A stretch of DNA of 48,189 nucleotides from Bacillota bacterium (GTDB taxonomy: Bacteria > Bacillota_A > Clostridia > Tissierellales > Peptoniphilaceae), in assembly GCA_023443045.1 (NCBI GenBank), contig JAEZWK010000019.1, positions 1 through 48,189 on the forward strand, in the 5' to 3' direction. How positions within the stretch are numbered: position 1 is the stretch's first letter; the number at the start of each line of letters is the position of its first letter. Below are positions 35,941-44,632 of the stretch, piece after piece. Position numbers and translations under genes: made by a program. The notes beneath the pieces were generated by a model, which searched no databases, was not told where the DNA came from, and worked only from the letters and a program-made list of their open reading frames with translations.

Positions 35941-36715
35941 ATCTTTTCTTTACCTCTCTTTGATTTCTAATATATATAAATACTGTCAATGATATCATAA
36001 CCACAAACATTATGGCAGATAATGCATTGATAGTGGGATTTATCCCTCTTCTGGCCATAGACCAAACCGTTATGGATATATTTTGTATTCCATTTCCAGT
36101 TGTGAAAAAACTTACTACAAAATCATCTATACTTAAAGTAAATGCCATCAAAGCTCCACTTAATATTCCAGGTTTTATTTCTGGTAGAACAACCATTCTA
36201 AAAGCCTGCCATCTATTTGCACCTAAATCTATGGCAGCTTCATACATATTTGGATCCATAGTCATAAGTCTAGGCATTACATTAAATAATACATATGGTG
36301 CAGTAAAGGCTACATGACTCATAATAAGTGTCAAATAACCAAATTCCAATTTCATAAAATTATAAAGTGCAACTAGAGACACCGCTATAACTATATCTGG
36401 ATTTAACATAGGAAGATAATTCGACTCCATAACGACTTTCTTTAGTCTACTTTTGGAATTATAAAGACCAATCGCTCCTATAGTACCTATTATCATAGAA
36501 ATAACAGTTGCTGCTATAGCTACTATAAGAGTATTAAATAGTGCGTGAATAATTTCTGTATTTTGAAATAATTCACTATACCATTTAACTGTAAATCCTG
36601 CCCATACAGCTCTTGATTTACTTGCGTTAAATGAATAAAAAATCAATATTGCAATAGGTGCATAAAAGAAAATTAATATCAAATATACATACATTTTTTT
36701 AAATATATTCTTCAT
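35918..36715 (-). CDS. potC: polyamine ABC transporter permease PotC
   Basis: Inner-membrane permease of 265 residues with about six helices. The EAA loop that contacts PotA is visible (YEAAIDLGANRWQAFRMVVLPEI is too long to quote whole; core AAIDLGANRWQAF). Overlaps potB by four bases (ATGA). Confidence 0.93.
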   Translation of the reverse strand: MKNIFKKMYVYLILIFFYAPIAILIFYSFNASKSRAVWAGFTVKWYSELFQNTEIIHALFNTLIVAIAATVISMIIGTIGAIGLYNSKSRLKKVVMESNYLPMLNPDIVIAVSLVALYNFMKLEFGYLTLIMSHVAFTAPYVLFNVMPRLMTMDPNMYEAAIDLGANRWQAFRMVVLPEIKPGILSGALMAFTLSIDDFVVSFFTTGNGIQNISITVWSMARRGINPTINALSAIMFVVMISLTVFIYIRNQREVKKRYEKLQGI

Positions 36716-37527
36716 AATAATCCTCCTTGCAATCTATTCTCAGCATCTTCTCTATTTAAAAATCTTAACATAAATAAAATTATAATCATCAATATCAATG
36801 ATATTGCAGCACCGAAATTCCAATCTCCGGTGTATCTAAATTGTTGTTCAATAACATTACCAATTAAATTTAAGTTGTTTCCTCCCAACAATTGACTTAT
36901 GACAAATGTTGAAACTGCAGGAATAAATGTCATTGTAATTCCCGTTAAAATACCTGATTTAGTTAATGGAAATATAATTTTTTTGAAAACTTGAGAAGAG
37001 CTTGCCCCTAAATCATAGCCCGCTTCTACTAAAGAATGATCTAACTTAGTTAATGATGTAAATATGGGCAAAATCATAAATGGAAGAAAATTGTAAACCA
37101 TACCAACTAAAATCGCTGTATCATTGTACATTAACTCAAATGGACCAAGCCCTATAAATGATAATAATTTATTTATTATTCCATTTCTACTTAACAAACT
37201 TATCCAAGCATATGTTCTTAAAAGAAAATTCATCCACATTGGTATTAGTATAAATAGCATATATAGATCTTTATATTTAGATCTATGAATAAAATACGCA
37301 AATGGATAACCTAAAAACAAACAAATAATTGTTGAATAAAATGCAAGTTTTATACTTCTAAACAATATATTTAGATATACCGGAGAAAAAAATCTTCTAA
37401 AATTATATAGAGAAAAAGTTCCATCGCCTTCAGTAAATGCTAATGTAGCTACCAACAATAGAGGAATAATAATAAAAATTGCTGTCCATAATATATATAC
37501 TAATAGTGGTAACTTTAACTTTTTCAT
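36712..37527 (-). CDS. potB: polyamine ABC transporter permease PotB
   Basis: Second permease, 271 residues, about six membrane helices and an EAA loop [18 protein letters not shown]. Overlaps potA (ATGA) and potC. Forms the membrane channel with PotC. Confidence 0.93.
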   Translation of the reverse strand: MKKLKLPLLVYILWTAIFIIIPLLLVATLAFTEGDGTFSLYNFRRFFSPVYLNILFRSIKLAFYSTIICLFLGYPFAYFIHRSKYKDLYMLFILIPMWMNFLLRTYAWISLLSRNGIINKLLSFIGLGPFELMYNDTAILVGMVYNFLPFMILPIFTSLTKLDHSLVEAGYDLGASSSQVFKKIIFPLTKSGILTGITMTFIPAVSTFVISQLLGGNNLNLIGNVIEQQFRYTGDWNFGAAISLILMIIILFMLRFLNREDAENRLQGGLL

Positions 37528-38570
37528 TTATTTTTCCTCATTATATGAATATTTTCAGGCTCTACATCCATACTAATAGTACTAGTTTCTTTAGGAGCTT
37601 TTGTACTTCTTACTTTCCAAATCTTATCTCCAACATTTACCAAAATTTCATAGTGAACTCCTCTAAAGATTACAGTATCCACTACACCCGTAATTTTTCC
37701 TCTATTATCTTCATAAATAATAATATCTTCTGGTCTCAATACAACATCTATTTCTTCATTTTTATGAAAACCTCTATCTACACAGTCAAATACTACATTT
37801 TCAAAAGAAACTTTATAATCTTCTAAAAATATTCCAGGAATGATATTACTTTCTCCAATAAAGTCAGCAACAAATGCATTTACAGGTTCATTATAAATAT
37901 CAGTAGGTGTACCTATTTGCTCTATTTTACCTTCATTCATAACTACAATTCTGTCACTCATAGATAATGCCTCTTCCTGATCATGAGTTACGAAAACAAA
38001 AGTTATACCGAGCTCCCATTGCATATTTATTAATTCAGTTTGCATCCCTTTTCTTAATTTATTATCTAACGCGCCTAGGGGTTCATCCAGCAATAAAACT
38101 TTTGGCTCATTAACAAGTGCTCTTGCAATCGCTATCCTCTGCTGTTGTCCCCCCGATAAAGAATCTATACTTCTCTTAGCATATCCGGAAAGATTCACCA
38201 TTTCCAGCATTTTTTTAACTCTTTTTTTAATCTCTTCTTCATTCATCTTTTTTAATCTAAGACCAAAAGCAATATTTTCATAAACATCTAAATGAGGAAA
38301 TAATGCATACTTTTGGAAAACCGTGTTTACTTTTCTTTCATTTGCTTTTTTATATGTTATATCTTCACCTAAAAAAAATATCTTTCCTGAATCTGGTGTT
38401 GTAAATCCGGCTATCAATCTCAAGGTTGTCGTTTTACCGCAACCTGATGGCCCTAAAAGAGTAATAAATTCTCCTTCTTTTATATCTAAATTTAAATTAT
38501 CTAATACGACTTCTCCATCATAGGTTTTGTGTAGTCGTTCTAATTTTAATAATACATTTTCTTTATTCAA
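37524..38570 (-). CDS. potA: polyamine ABC transporter ATPase PotA
   Basis: ATPase of the spermidine/putrescine importer, 348 residues. Walker [11 protein letters not shown]-loop [12 protein letters not shown], signature [15 protein letters not shown], Walker [13 protein letters not shown], switch VTHDQEEA, and a C-terminal TOBE domain (about 270-345). The start appears to be TTG at 38570 after AAAGGATGTGAT. Divergent from the selenoprotein gene. Order potA-potB-potC-potD is the usual one. Confidence 0.94.
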   Translation of the reverse strand: MNKENVLLKLERLHKTYDGEVVLDNLNLDIKEGEFITLLGPSGCGKTTTLRLIAGFTTPDSGKIFFLGEDITYKKANERKVNTVFQKYALFPHLDVYENIAFGLRLKKMNEEEIKKRVKKMLEMVNLSGYAKRSIDSLSGGQQQRIAIARALVNEPKVLLLDEPLGALDNKLRKGMQTELINMQWELGITFVFVTHDQEEALSMSDRIVVMNEGKIEQIGTPTDIYNEPVNAFVADFIGESNIIPGIFLEDYKVSFENVVFDCVDRGFHKNEEIDVVLRPEDIIIYEDNRGKITGVVDTVIFRGVHYEILVNVGDKIWKVRSTKAPKETSTISMDVEPENIHIMRKNK

Positions 38571-38609
38571 ATTATCACATCCTTTGTAGAAAAATTAAAC
38601 AATTTGTGC

Positions 38610-38640
38610 TATAATATTTACAGGATTAAATCCTAGGAGG
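38610..38640 (+). promoter_or_regulatory. promoter and leader of the selenoprotein gene
   Basis: Extended -10 element TGCTATAAT (TATAAT at 38610-38615). A 13-nt palindrome AGGATTAAATCCT (38622-38634) lies between it and the AGGAGG ribosome binding site (38635-38640). The -35 match is weak. Confidence 0.6.
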
Positions 38641-38646
38641 TATGAC

Positions 38647-38946
38647 ATGGCAAAAGTACAAAAGAAAGTCGTTTTTGGTAGCTCAATGTGAGTTACATGT
38701 GGACCTTTCAAGGAAAAACTTGATAAGGCGGGTATAAGGTTCTTATACCTAGATATTACATCTTCGTTAGGATTCTTAAAAAAATATTTGGCAGTGCGTG
38801 AAAATGCACCTGAATTTAAACCAATTATCGAATCTGGAACTCTAGGACTACCATGTTTGGTAGTTGGAGATAACGAAGAATTTATCTTTACTGAAGAACA
38901 GTTAGATACTTTTATTCAAAAAGAACTTTCAAAAGTAGACGCATAA
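38647..38946 (+). CDS. glutaredoxin-like selenoprotein (UxxC), TGA read as selenocysteine
   Basis: A 99-residue protein if the in-frame TGA at 38689-38691 is read as selenocysteine (U15). Before it: MAKVQKKVVFGSSM; after it: VTCGPFKEKLDKAGIRFLYL. UVTC replaces the CxxC of glutaredoxin-related proteins, and the remainder has a thioredoxin-like pattern, including the cis-proline region GTLGLPCLVVGD and FTEEQLDTFI. Good ribosome binding site and promoter, uninterrupted frame on both sides, and a SECIS-like hairpin 12 bases after TGA support recoding. It is not simply a pseudogene: the stop lies exactly at the catalytic cysteine. Likely a cytoplasmic thiol/selenol reductase; substrate unknown. 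Confidence 0.85.
38704..38728 (+). promoter_or_regulatory. bacterial SECIS-like hairpin
   Basis: CCTT-TCAAG (38704-38712) pairs with CTTGA-T-AAGG (38719-38728): nine base pairs with one bulged T, loop GAAAAA with G in first position. The loop begins 21 nt after TGA, within the usual bacterial window. The bulge is on the 3' side rather than the 5' side seen in E. coli fdhF. Confidence 0.7.
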
Positions 38947-38964
38947 TAGGCGTCTATTTTATTT
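38936..38964. terminator. shared convergent terminator
   Basis: TAGACGC / GCGTCTA hairpin with a 7-nt loop, followed on the plus strand by TTTTATTTT. It contains the selenoprotein stop and reaches the thiI stop, so it serves both convergent genes. Confidence 0.85.
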
Positions 38965-40111
38965 TGTGCTCTTCCATTTTTCCGATTATTTCATCCTCTA
39001 TTTCTATATAATTATATTTTGCTTCTTCCAATAACACTTCATCCAGTTTGGGATGTGTTTTTGGATGCTTACTTACAAATACTGTACAACAATCTTCAAA
39101 AGGTTCTATAGACTTTTCATATGTCTTATATTTTTTTGCTAAATCTATAATTTCTAACTTATCAAAAGTTATCAAAGGTCTCAACATCAATAGTTTTGTA
39201 GATTGAGAAGTAACTTGCATAGCTTCCAAAGTTTGACTAGCTACTTGTCCTAAATTTTCTCCCGTAACAAGTGAAGTAGCTCCAACTTTTTCCGCGATTT
39301 TTTCTGAAATTCTAAGCATACTTCTCCTTTGCAAAATAGTAGTTAACTTCTCATTTGCATTTTTAGTAATCGCTTCTTGTATGGGTAATAAGTTCATTAC
39401 AAATAGCCTTGCATTGTTCTGATATTTGGAAGCAAGTTCAGCTAACTCTATAGTTTTATTTAAAGATTTTTTGGAAGTATATGGATAGGAATGAAAATGA
39501 ATAAAATCTACCTGTATACCTCTTTTCATCGCTAAAATACTAGAAACCGGCGAATCAATTCCACCAGATAAGAGTGAAAGGGCTTTCCCACCTATACCAA
39601 CAGGTAAACCTCCCGCTCCTTTCATCTTAGAAAATGAGATGAATGCTCTATGACGAATTTCTATATTTAAAATAAAATCAGGTCTATTTACATCCACTTC
39701 TAAATCTTTATTCAATTTAAGGATATGACCACCTATCATCCTAGAAATCTCTGGGCTTGTAAAGGGATAAGATTTATCCGTTCTTTTTGACTCTACTTTG
39801 AACGTTTTAAAATTCTTATCCATTAAATAGTCGTCTAATATATCACCAATACAGTTCTTTATATTTTCGATATCTTTTTCGATTTCGTATTGTATAGATA
39901 TAGTAGCTATACCAAAAATTCTATTTGCAATTTCTAAAATTTCTAAAATATCTTCACCATATATATATACTTTTGATTGATGAGTTTGTATGTCAGTATC
40001 CATATTAGAATACATATTCTTTATATTTTTCAGAAGCCTTCTTTCAAAAAGGTTTCTATTATCTTTTTTAAGAGCTAGTTCTCCAAAGCTTAAAACCACG
40101 CATTTTTTCAT
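38954..40111 (-). CDS. thiI: tRNA 4-thiouridine synthase ThiI
   Basis: Transfers sulfur to uridine 8 of tRNA. The 385-residue protein has N-terminal ferredoxin-like/THUMP domains (about 1-165), PP-loop SGGIDSPVSS in the ATPase domain and the C-terminal CCTVFVSKHPKTHP block. It lacks the rhodanese extension of E. coli ThiI, as in other Firmicutes. It follows the cysteine desulfurase with three bases between, and AAAGGAG precedes its ATG; the pair matches nifZ-thiI operons in bacilli. Confidence 0.95.
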   Translation of the reverse strand: MKKCVVLSFGELALKKDNRNLFERRLLKNIKNMYSNMDTDIQTHQSKVYIYGEDILEILEIANRIFGIATISIQYEIEKDIENIKNCIGDILDDYLMDKNFKTFKVESKRTDKSYPFTSPEISRMIGGHILKLNKDLEVDVNRPDFILNIEIRHRAFISFSKMKGAGGLPVGIGGKALSLLSGGIDSPVSSILAMKRGIQVDFIHFHSYPYTSKKSLNKTIELAELASKYQNNARLFVMNLLPIQEAITKNANEKLTTILQRRSMLRISEKIAEKVGATSLVTGENLGQVASQTLEAMQVTSQSTKLLMLRPLITFDKLEIIDLAKKYKTYEKSIEPFEDCCTVFVSKHPKTHPKLDEVLLEEAKYNYIEIEDEIIGKMEEHKIK

Positions 40112-40114
40112 AAT

Positions 40115-41215
40115 TTATCTTAGCTCCTTTAATTTATTTGCATAAAAATTAATTTTTTCAACTGCCATTTTCATATCATCCATATTTTCTTCACCGCTGA
40201 ATGATATTCTAATACAAGAAGACTCATACTCTTTTGGCAATTTTAACGAATCTAATACCCTTGAGGTCTTTGAGTTTTTAGAACAAGCACTCTTGGTACC
40301 TATATAAATTTCATCCTCATCAAGCATATGAACCAAAACTTCAGGTTTAATATTTTTGATACATACGTTCAATATATACGGGCTCTGTTCTCGACAGGTT
40401 ATAATTTTAAAATCCGGATCTAAATTATTAACAAAATACTCACGAACTTTTTGTGCGTTTGAAAATTTAGAGTTTAAATTTTTATCAGCAATTTCTAAAG
40501 CTTTACAGAGAGAAATAATTCCAGCTACATTTTCTGTTCCACTTCGGTAGCCATTTTCCTGTCCTCCCCCATCTATAAATCTTTTTATCTGTTTTTTTGT
40601 ATATAAAAAGCCTGTACCCTTTAAGCCGTGAAATTTATGAGCGCTTGCTATATATCCATCTACACCTAATTTATTTACGTCTACGTTAATTTTTCCTATA
40701 GCTTGAACTCCATCACTAAAAACACATATATCTTTGTTTTTTTGTTTAACCAAACGAGTTATTTCGTAAATATTATTTATAGCGCCGATTTCATTATTCA
40801 CATGCATGATACAGACTAATTTTGTGTCATCTTTAATTGAACTCAAAACATCCCCAGGGTCTATAATTCCTTCCACTGGAGATATATATATAATATCATC
40901 TGTCATTTTTTTTATAACTTCATAAACTGCAGAGTGTTCATAACTTGAAGTAATTACATGGCCACCCCTATGTAATACACTTTTTATAAATTGATTTGCT
41001 CCTTCGGTTGCTCCTGAAGTAAATATGATTTCATTTTCTTTTGCACCAATTAGATTAGCTAGTGATTTTCTAGTATTTTTAAGCGCAAAAAAAACCTCTT
41101 CCCCAAAGGCATTTATGGAAGAAGGGTTTGCCCATAAATTATTTTGTATATTTAAAAATGTTTCTATAACTTCACCTTTTGGTTTTGTTGTTGCAGCATT
41201 ATCTAAATATATCAA
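40115..41215 (-). CDS. cysteine desulfurase (NifS/NifZ type)
   Basis: PLP enzyme that mobilises sulfur from cysteine, 366 residues. N-terminal MIYLDNAATTKP; PLP lysine in SAHKFHGLKG; persulfide cysteine in GTKSACSKNSKTSR. The start is a TTG (41215) eight bases after GGGGGTG. It probably feeds ThiI. Some such enzymes also release selenium from selenocysteine; supply to the adjacent selenoprotein pathway is possible but unproven. Confidence 0.94.
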   Translation of the reverse strand: MIYLDNAATTKPKGEVIETFLNIQNNLWANPSSINAFGEEVFFALKNTRKSLANLIGAKENEIIFTSGATEGANQFIKSVLHRGGHVITSSYEHSAVYEVIKKMTDDIIYISPVEGIIDPGDVLSSIKDDTKLVCIMHVNNEIGAINNIYEITRLVKQKNKDICVFSDGVQAIGKINVDVNKLGVDGYIASAHKFHGLKGTGFLYTKKQIKRFIDGGGQENGYRSGTENVAGIISLCKALEIADKNLNSKFSNAQKVREYFVNNLDPDFKIITCREQSPYILNVCIKNIKPEVLVHMLDEDEIYIGTKSACSKNSKTSRVLDSLKLPKEYESSCIRISFSGEENMDDMKMAVEKINFYANKLKELR

Positions 41216-41284
41216 TTATGCACCCCCGTTCGTATATAAGTTTATCAAATACTAATTAGGATTGCAATATTTTTTAGAAATTTT

Positions 41285-41313
41285 TTGATTTTTATTTTTT
41301 ATTGGAGTATAAT
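41285..41313 (+). promoter_or_regulatory. promoter of 28-aa membrane peptide
   Basis: TTGATT (41285-41290), 17-bp spacer, TATAAT (41308-41313), followed by AGGAGG about seven bases before the ATG at 41332. Confidence 0.8.
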
Positions 41314-41331
41314 GTATTTAGGAGGTTATAT

Positions 41332-41418
41332 ATGATTATTTTAGTTGCTCTAATCATTGTATTTTTAATTGTAAAACTAGTAGTATCTACTCTTATTTTT
41401 GGAGAAGGAGAATTATAG
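41332..41418 (+). CDS. single-helix membrane peptide, 28 aa
   Basis: A complete small gene: consensus promoter, AGGAGG and a 28-codon frame ending in TAG. The peptide is almost entirely one hydrophobic helix (MIILVALIIVFLIVKLVV) with an acidic tail (FGEGEL). It runs convergently into the exonuclease gene, overlapping its last 26 bases. No family recognised. The good expression signals argue against a chance ORF. Roles such as a small regulatory subunit of a membrane complex are speculative. Confidence 0.65.
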   Translation: MIILVALIIVFLIVKLVVSTLIFGEGEL

Positions 41419-42289
41419 CTTTCATTCGGTTGTATAATTCATTTTTTATATTATAATACATATATTTTCCCTTTTTTATTACAACACCATTATTTTTAAA
41501 ACTAATAGTAAGCTCATTTTCTATATGAGTTTTTTTTATTGGAATTAATAAATTATATTTTCCGTTACTTCCTCTCATCGTTAAATCATTATTATTTATA
41601 TATATTTTTGACATTACATCATCGCTTATCATCTCTACAAAAAGCATATCCCTATCAATATAAAAATTATTTATAATAAATTTAACTGTATTAAATTTAA
41701 GTGTTTTTATATCTAAAACAAGATCTGGAACACGAAATAATAGGGGCAAATTTTTTATATCATAAAAATTATGATTTAGTATCATATCATATATTTTTTC
41801 ATCATCAAGCTCGCTAGCCATTTTATATAACTCTAGTGTTTTTTTACCTCTCAGAGGATCATCTCTTTCTATATTCATCAATTTTTCTAAATCAACTAAT
41901 GAATAACTATCCAAATCAAGAAATTTATCACTTGTTTTTAGCAATCTAAAATAATCTAAATTTTTTTCAGGAAAATCTAACTCCAACTTATAATTTGTAG
42001 CTCTTTTTTTAAGAAAAGGTATATCAAAATTATTTCCATTAAAAGTAATAATTCTTTCAAACTGCTTTAACTTATCATTTAAATAGATGAGCTGGTTTTT
42101 TTCTTCTGCCAAGGATTTAATAAAAATCTGTTCGACTACAAAATCATCATTTTCTCTATACCCTATTCCTATAACCCACGCATAATCAGAATATTTACTC
42201 AGTCCTGTAGTTTCGATATCTAAAAAGATATCTGAAAACTTAATATTTTTTATTTCATCTGATACAAAATTTTTTTTTATAATTTTCAT
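41393..42289 (-). CDS. YprB-like 3'-5' exonuclease (RNase H fold)
   Basis: A 298-residue protein with a DEDD-type RNase H-like domain: FLDIETTGLSKYSD (first two acids), ITFNGNNFDIPFL and a later YDIKNLPLL region, matching the YprB RNase H-like family. The C-terminal about 110 residues have no recognised domain. Its ATG overlaps the asparaginase stop (ATGA), indicating co-translation. The nucleic-acid substrate is not known. Confidence 0.82.
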   Translation of the reverse strand: MKIIKKNFVSDEIKNIKFSDIFLDIETTGLSKYSDYAWVIGIGYRENDDFVVEQIFIKSLAEEKNQLIYLNDKLKQFERIITFNGNNFDIPFLKKRATNYKLELDFPEKNLDYFRLLKTSDKFLDLDSYSLVDLEKLMNIERDDPLRGKKTLELYKMASELDDEKIYDMILNHNFYDIKNLPLLFRVPDLVLDIKTLKFNTVKFIINNFYIDRDMLFVEMISDDVMSKIYINNNDLTMRGSNGKYNLLIPIKKTHIENELTISFKNNGVVIKKGKYMYYNIKNELYNRMKAIILLLQK

Positions 42290-43260
42290 AATTTAAAATA
42301 TTCTTTAATCTGATTGTAATCTTTATTTGCATCCAATAATGCCATAAGTGCAATTCTAGCTTTTTGTCCTGTTAAATATCCTCCATTAATGACACCCATA
42401 TCCAAAAGACGTTTACCTCCTCCTACGTATCCATAAGAGCCTAATACTCTACCGGTACCACATCTGGATACCATTACAATTGGAATATTTTTTTTAATTG
42501 CATTTTCCAATCCACTTACAACTTCTGGAGGTACATTTCCACGACCCAATGCTTCTATAACAATTCCTCTATATTCTTTTTCAACCAAAAAGTTCAAAAT
42601 ATCACTATTCATTCCAGCAACAATTTTAACCAAGGCAACTTTTTCTTCCAAATTTTCAGTAATTACTTTCTTGTGCTTTCTTTCATCTCTTAAAAAAATA
42701 ACTTCATCATTATCTATAATTCCTAAAGGACCAAAATCTAAACTCTTAAAGGTATTTACTGAGAGCGTATTAGTTTTAGTGACATCATAAGCTGAGTGAA
42801 TCTCATTATTCATAACAACATAAGTTCCGGAATATATATTTTCATAACTAATAATAGTAGCAATACTTGCAGTAATATTTAACTCACCATCATAACCCAA
42901 TTCACTAGCATTTCTCATAGCGCCAGTAAAAACAATCGGTTTTTTAGAGTCTACAGTTGTATTTATATAAAAAGCACTTTCTTCTAAAGTATCTGTTCCA
43001 TGAGTTACTATAACACCAATAACATCATCTTCGTTCAAGGCTTCTATTATTTTATCTCTCAATTCAACCATGCGTTTAGCATTCATATGAGGACTTGGGA
43101 CATTATATAATTCACGTTCTTCAATAATTGTTCCATTAATATGTTTTTTTACATCTCCCAATAATTCGTCCTTGCTTAGCGAGGGTACTGCGCTCATTAA
43201 ATTGGGATCCATTCTCATAGCAATGGTTCCACCGGTTAATATAACAACAATTTTCTTCAT
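42286..43260 (-). CDS. ansA: L-asparaginase (type I-like)
   Basis: Hydrolyses asparagine to aspartate and ammonia. The 324-residue protein shows both catalytic threonine motifs, ILTGGTIAMRMD (T12) and VTHGTDTLEESAF, and has no signal peptide, so it is cytoplasmic. GGAGG precedes the ATG. It fits the amino-acid-fermenting lifestyle. Confidence 0.93.
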   Translation of the reverse strand: MKKIVVILTGGTIAMRMDPNLMSAVPSLSKDELLGDVKKHINGTIIEERELYNVPSPHMNAKRMVELRDKIIEALNEDDVIGVIVTHGTDTLEESAFYINTTVDSKKPIVFTGAMRNASELGYDGELNITASIATIISYENIYSGTYVVMNNEIHSAYDVTKTNTLSVNTFKSLDFGPLGIIDNDEVIFLRDERKHKKVITENLEEKVALVKIVAGMNSDILNFLVEKEYRGIVIEALGRGNVPPEVVSGLENAIKKNIPIVMVSRCGTGRVLGSYGYVGGGKRLLDMGVINGGYLTGQKARIALMALLDANKDYNQIKEYFKL

Positions 43261-43349
43261 AATACCTCCATCTATAGAATACTATTTTAATTTCTATTTT
43301 TCAATATAATAAAATATATTTTTTATAGATTTTTTAAAAACTATAGAAA

Positions 43350-43373
43350 AAAACGACTACTAAAGTCGTCTTT
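43350..43373 (-). terminator. terminator after moaC/modC pseudogene
   Basis: ACGACT / AGTCGT hairpin with an ACTAA loop followed on the minus strand by seven T. Confidence 0.82.
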
Positions 43374-43378
43374 ATAAT

Positions 43379-44285
43379 TTAATTATTTCTAATTAATCTA
43401 ATTATTTTATCCTCTGGATAGTAGGATTTTTCATCCAATTTACTTTGACTACATCTCACCTTCAAATATTGATTGCCCAAGTATCTGAAAAACATATAAT
43501 TCCCCTCGACTATCGCTAGAAATATATTTCATTTTTACATCGAATGGTATAGAATTTTCTATCTTTTTAAAACTAAAATATTTTTCATCTAACCCCAGAA
43601 AATCTTTTTCTTTTTTGTCATTACAATGTTTAAGTTATTTAAAATTTTAGCTATTTCTATATTAATTGGACTTAAGAAAAAATCATTTTTATCACCAAAG
43701 AAAATTTGTTGTCCATTAGATAAAACAAGAATTTTATCACACATTCTAAATGCTTCATCTATATAATGAGTTACTAAAATCATTGGATTTTTTCTTTCTT
43801 TAAAGTATAAATTCAAATCATTTTCTATATTCCATTTAAGTGAAGTATCTAAAGCTGAAAATGGTTCGTCCAGTAAAATCAAATCAGGATCTGTAGCCAT
43901 AATTCTTGCTAAAGCTACTCTTTGACTTTATCCACCCGATATTTCTTTTGGGTAATTTTTTGTAAGATGATCAACATTGAATTTTTTTAATAAATCTACT
44001 GCAAGCTCAGTTGAATTAGTTTTTATTTTCATTCCCATCATAACATTTTCAAGTACTGTCAAATGAGGAAATAAAGCGTAATTTTAAAAAAGATATCCTA
44101 TATTTCTATTTTGGATCTTTGTATTTATTTTTTTTTAAGAATCATAAACTTGTTTTTTATTCTATAAAAAGTTTCTTCATTAACAAATATTTTTCCACTA
44201 GCAACAGCAAGTCTATCAGTAAATCTTTTTCTGAAATATCTACCATCCTAGCATTTCCATTTTCATCAAAATGTGTGAGATCCAT
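43379..44285 (-). pseudogene. composite pseudogene: moaC 5' end fused to modC
   Basis: Starting at ATG 44285 (after AGAGGG) the frame reads MDLTHFDENGNARMVDISEK, the start of MoaC. After a one-base frameshift it continues TDRLAVASGKIFVNEETFYR in another frame. MoaC then ends and the sequence becomes a molybdate/tungstate transporter ATPase without its Walker A part: IQNRNIGYLF-stop-NYALFPHL, ISGG-stop-SQRVALARI, LLDEPFSALD and VTHYIDEA. Both stops are TAA where CAA (Gln) is expected. Two further frameshifts near 43590 and 43490 lead to a C-terminal stretch ending PEDKIIRLIRNN. A deletion presumably joined the two genes. Not functional. Confidence 0.85.
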
Positions 44286-44371
44286 ATACCCTCTACTCGA
44301 TGATTTTTTAAAAATAATAAGATATTAAAAAATATAATACATTTTTCATATTTTAGTTCTTTTACAAGAAA

Positions 44372-44399
44372 ATTATACTATCATTTTTATTTTTTGCAA
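44372..44399 (-). promoter_or_regulatory. surviving promoter of the moaC pseudogene
   Basis: Minus-strand TTGCAA (44394-44399), 16-bp spacer, TATAAT (44372-44377), about 85 bases upstream of the moaC start. Confidence 0.6.
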
Positions 44400-44424
44400 A
44401 TAAAAAGAGGTTTATACCCCTTTA
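44399..44424 (-). terminator. terminator downstream of the RiPP operon
   Basis: Minus-strand AGGGGT / ACCTCT (one G-U) with an ATA loop followed by TTTTTATTT. It lies about 210 bases after the ABC transporter stop. Confidence 0.7.
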
Positions 44425-44426
44425 AT

Positions 44427-44546
44427 TTAATATATAATTCTATCACACAAAATTATATTTACCTTTCTTATAAAGTGTTTAACTTCATGTTCAGTGTTAC
44501 AATGCTTATCTTTTAGATATTAAAATACTTCTGCTATTTTGTAGTG
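44427..44546 (-). pseudogene. possible remnant of an unknown gene
   Basis: The frame HYKIAEVF-stop-YLKDKHCNTEHEVKHFIRK, ending in CDRIIY and TAA, looks protein-like (mixed charges, helical) and carries one internal TAA, like the neighbouring pseudogene. No start codon or ribosome binding site. Possibly another decayed gene of the lost molybdenum cluster; unrecognised. Confidence 0.25.
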
Positions 44547-44632
44547 AATTTTTTTAAATTTAATTTTTTATTGAAATTATATAATTGCTAGTTTTAACTA
44601 ACATTTAATCTAATAGGACCTATAAAAAGTTA

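Noticed and set aside
38642..38650. Alternative ATG five bases upstream in the selenoprotein leader
   Set aside because: It is out of frame and closer to the ribosome binding site than ideal.
43900..44100. TAA read as glutamine (alternative code)
   Set aside because: TAA ends many normal genes in the window; frameshifts and a missing Walker A show this is a pseudogene.
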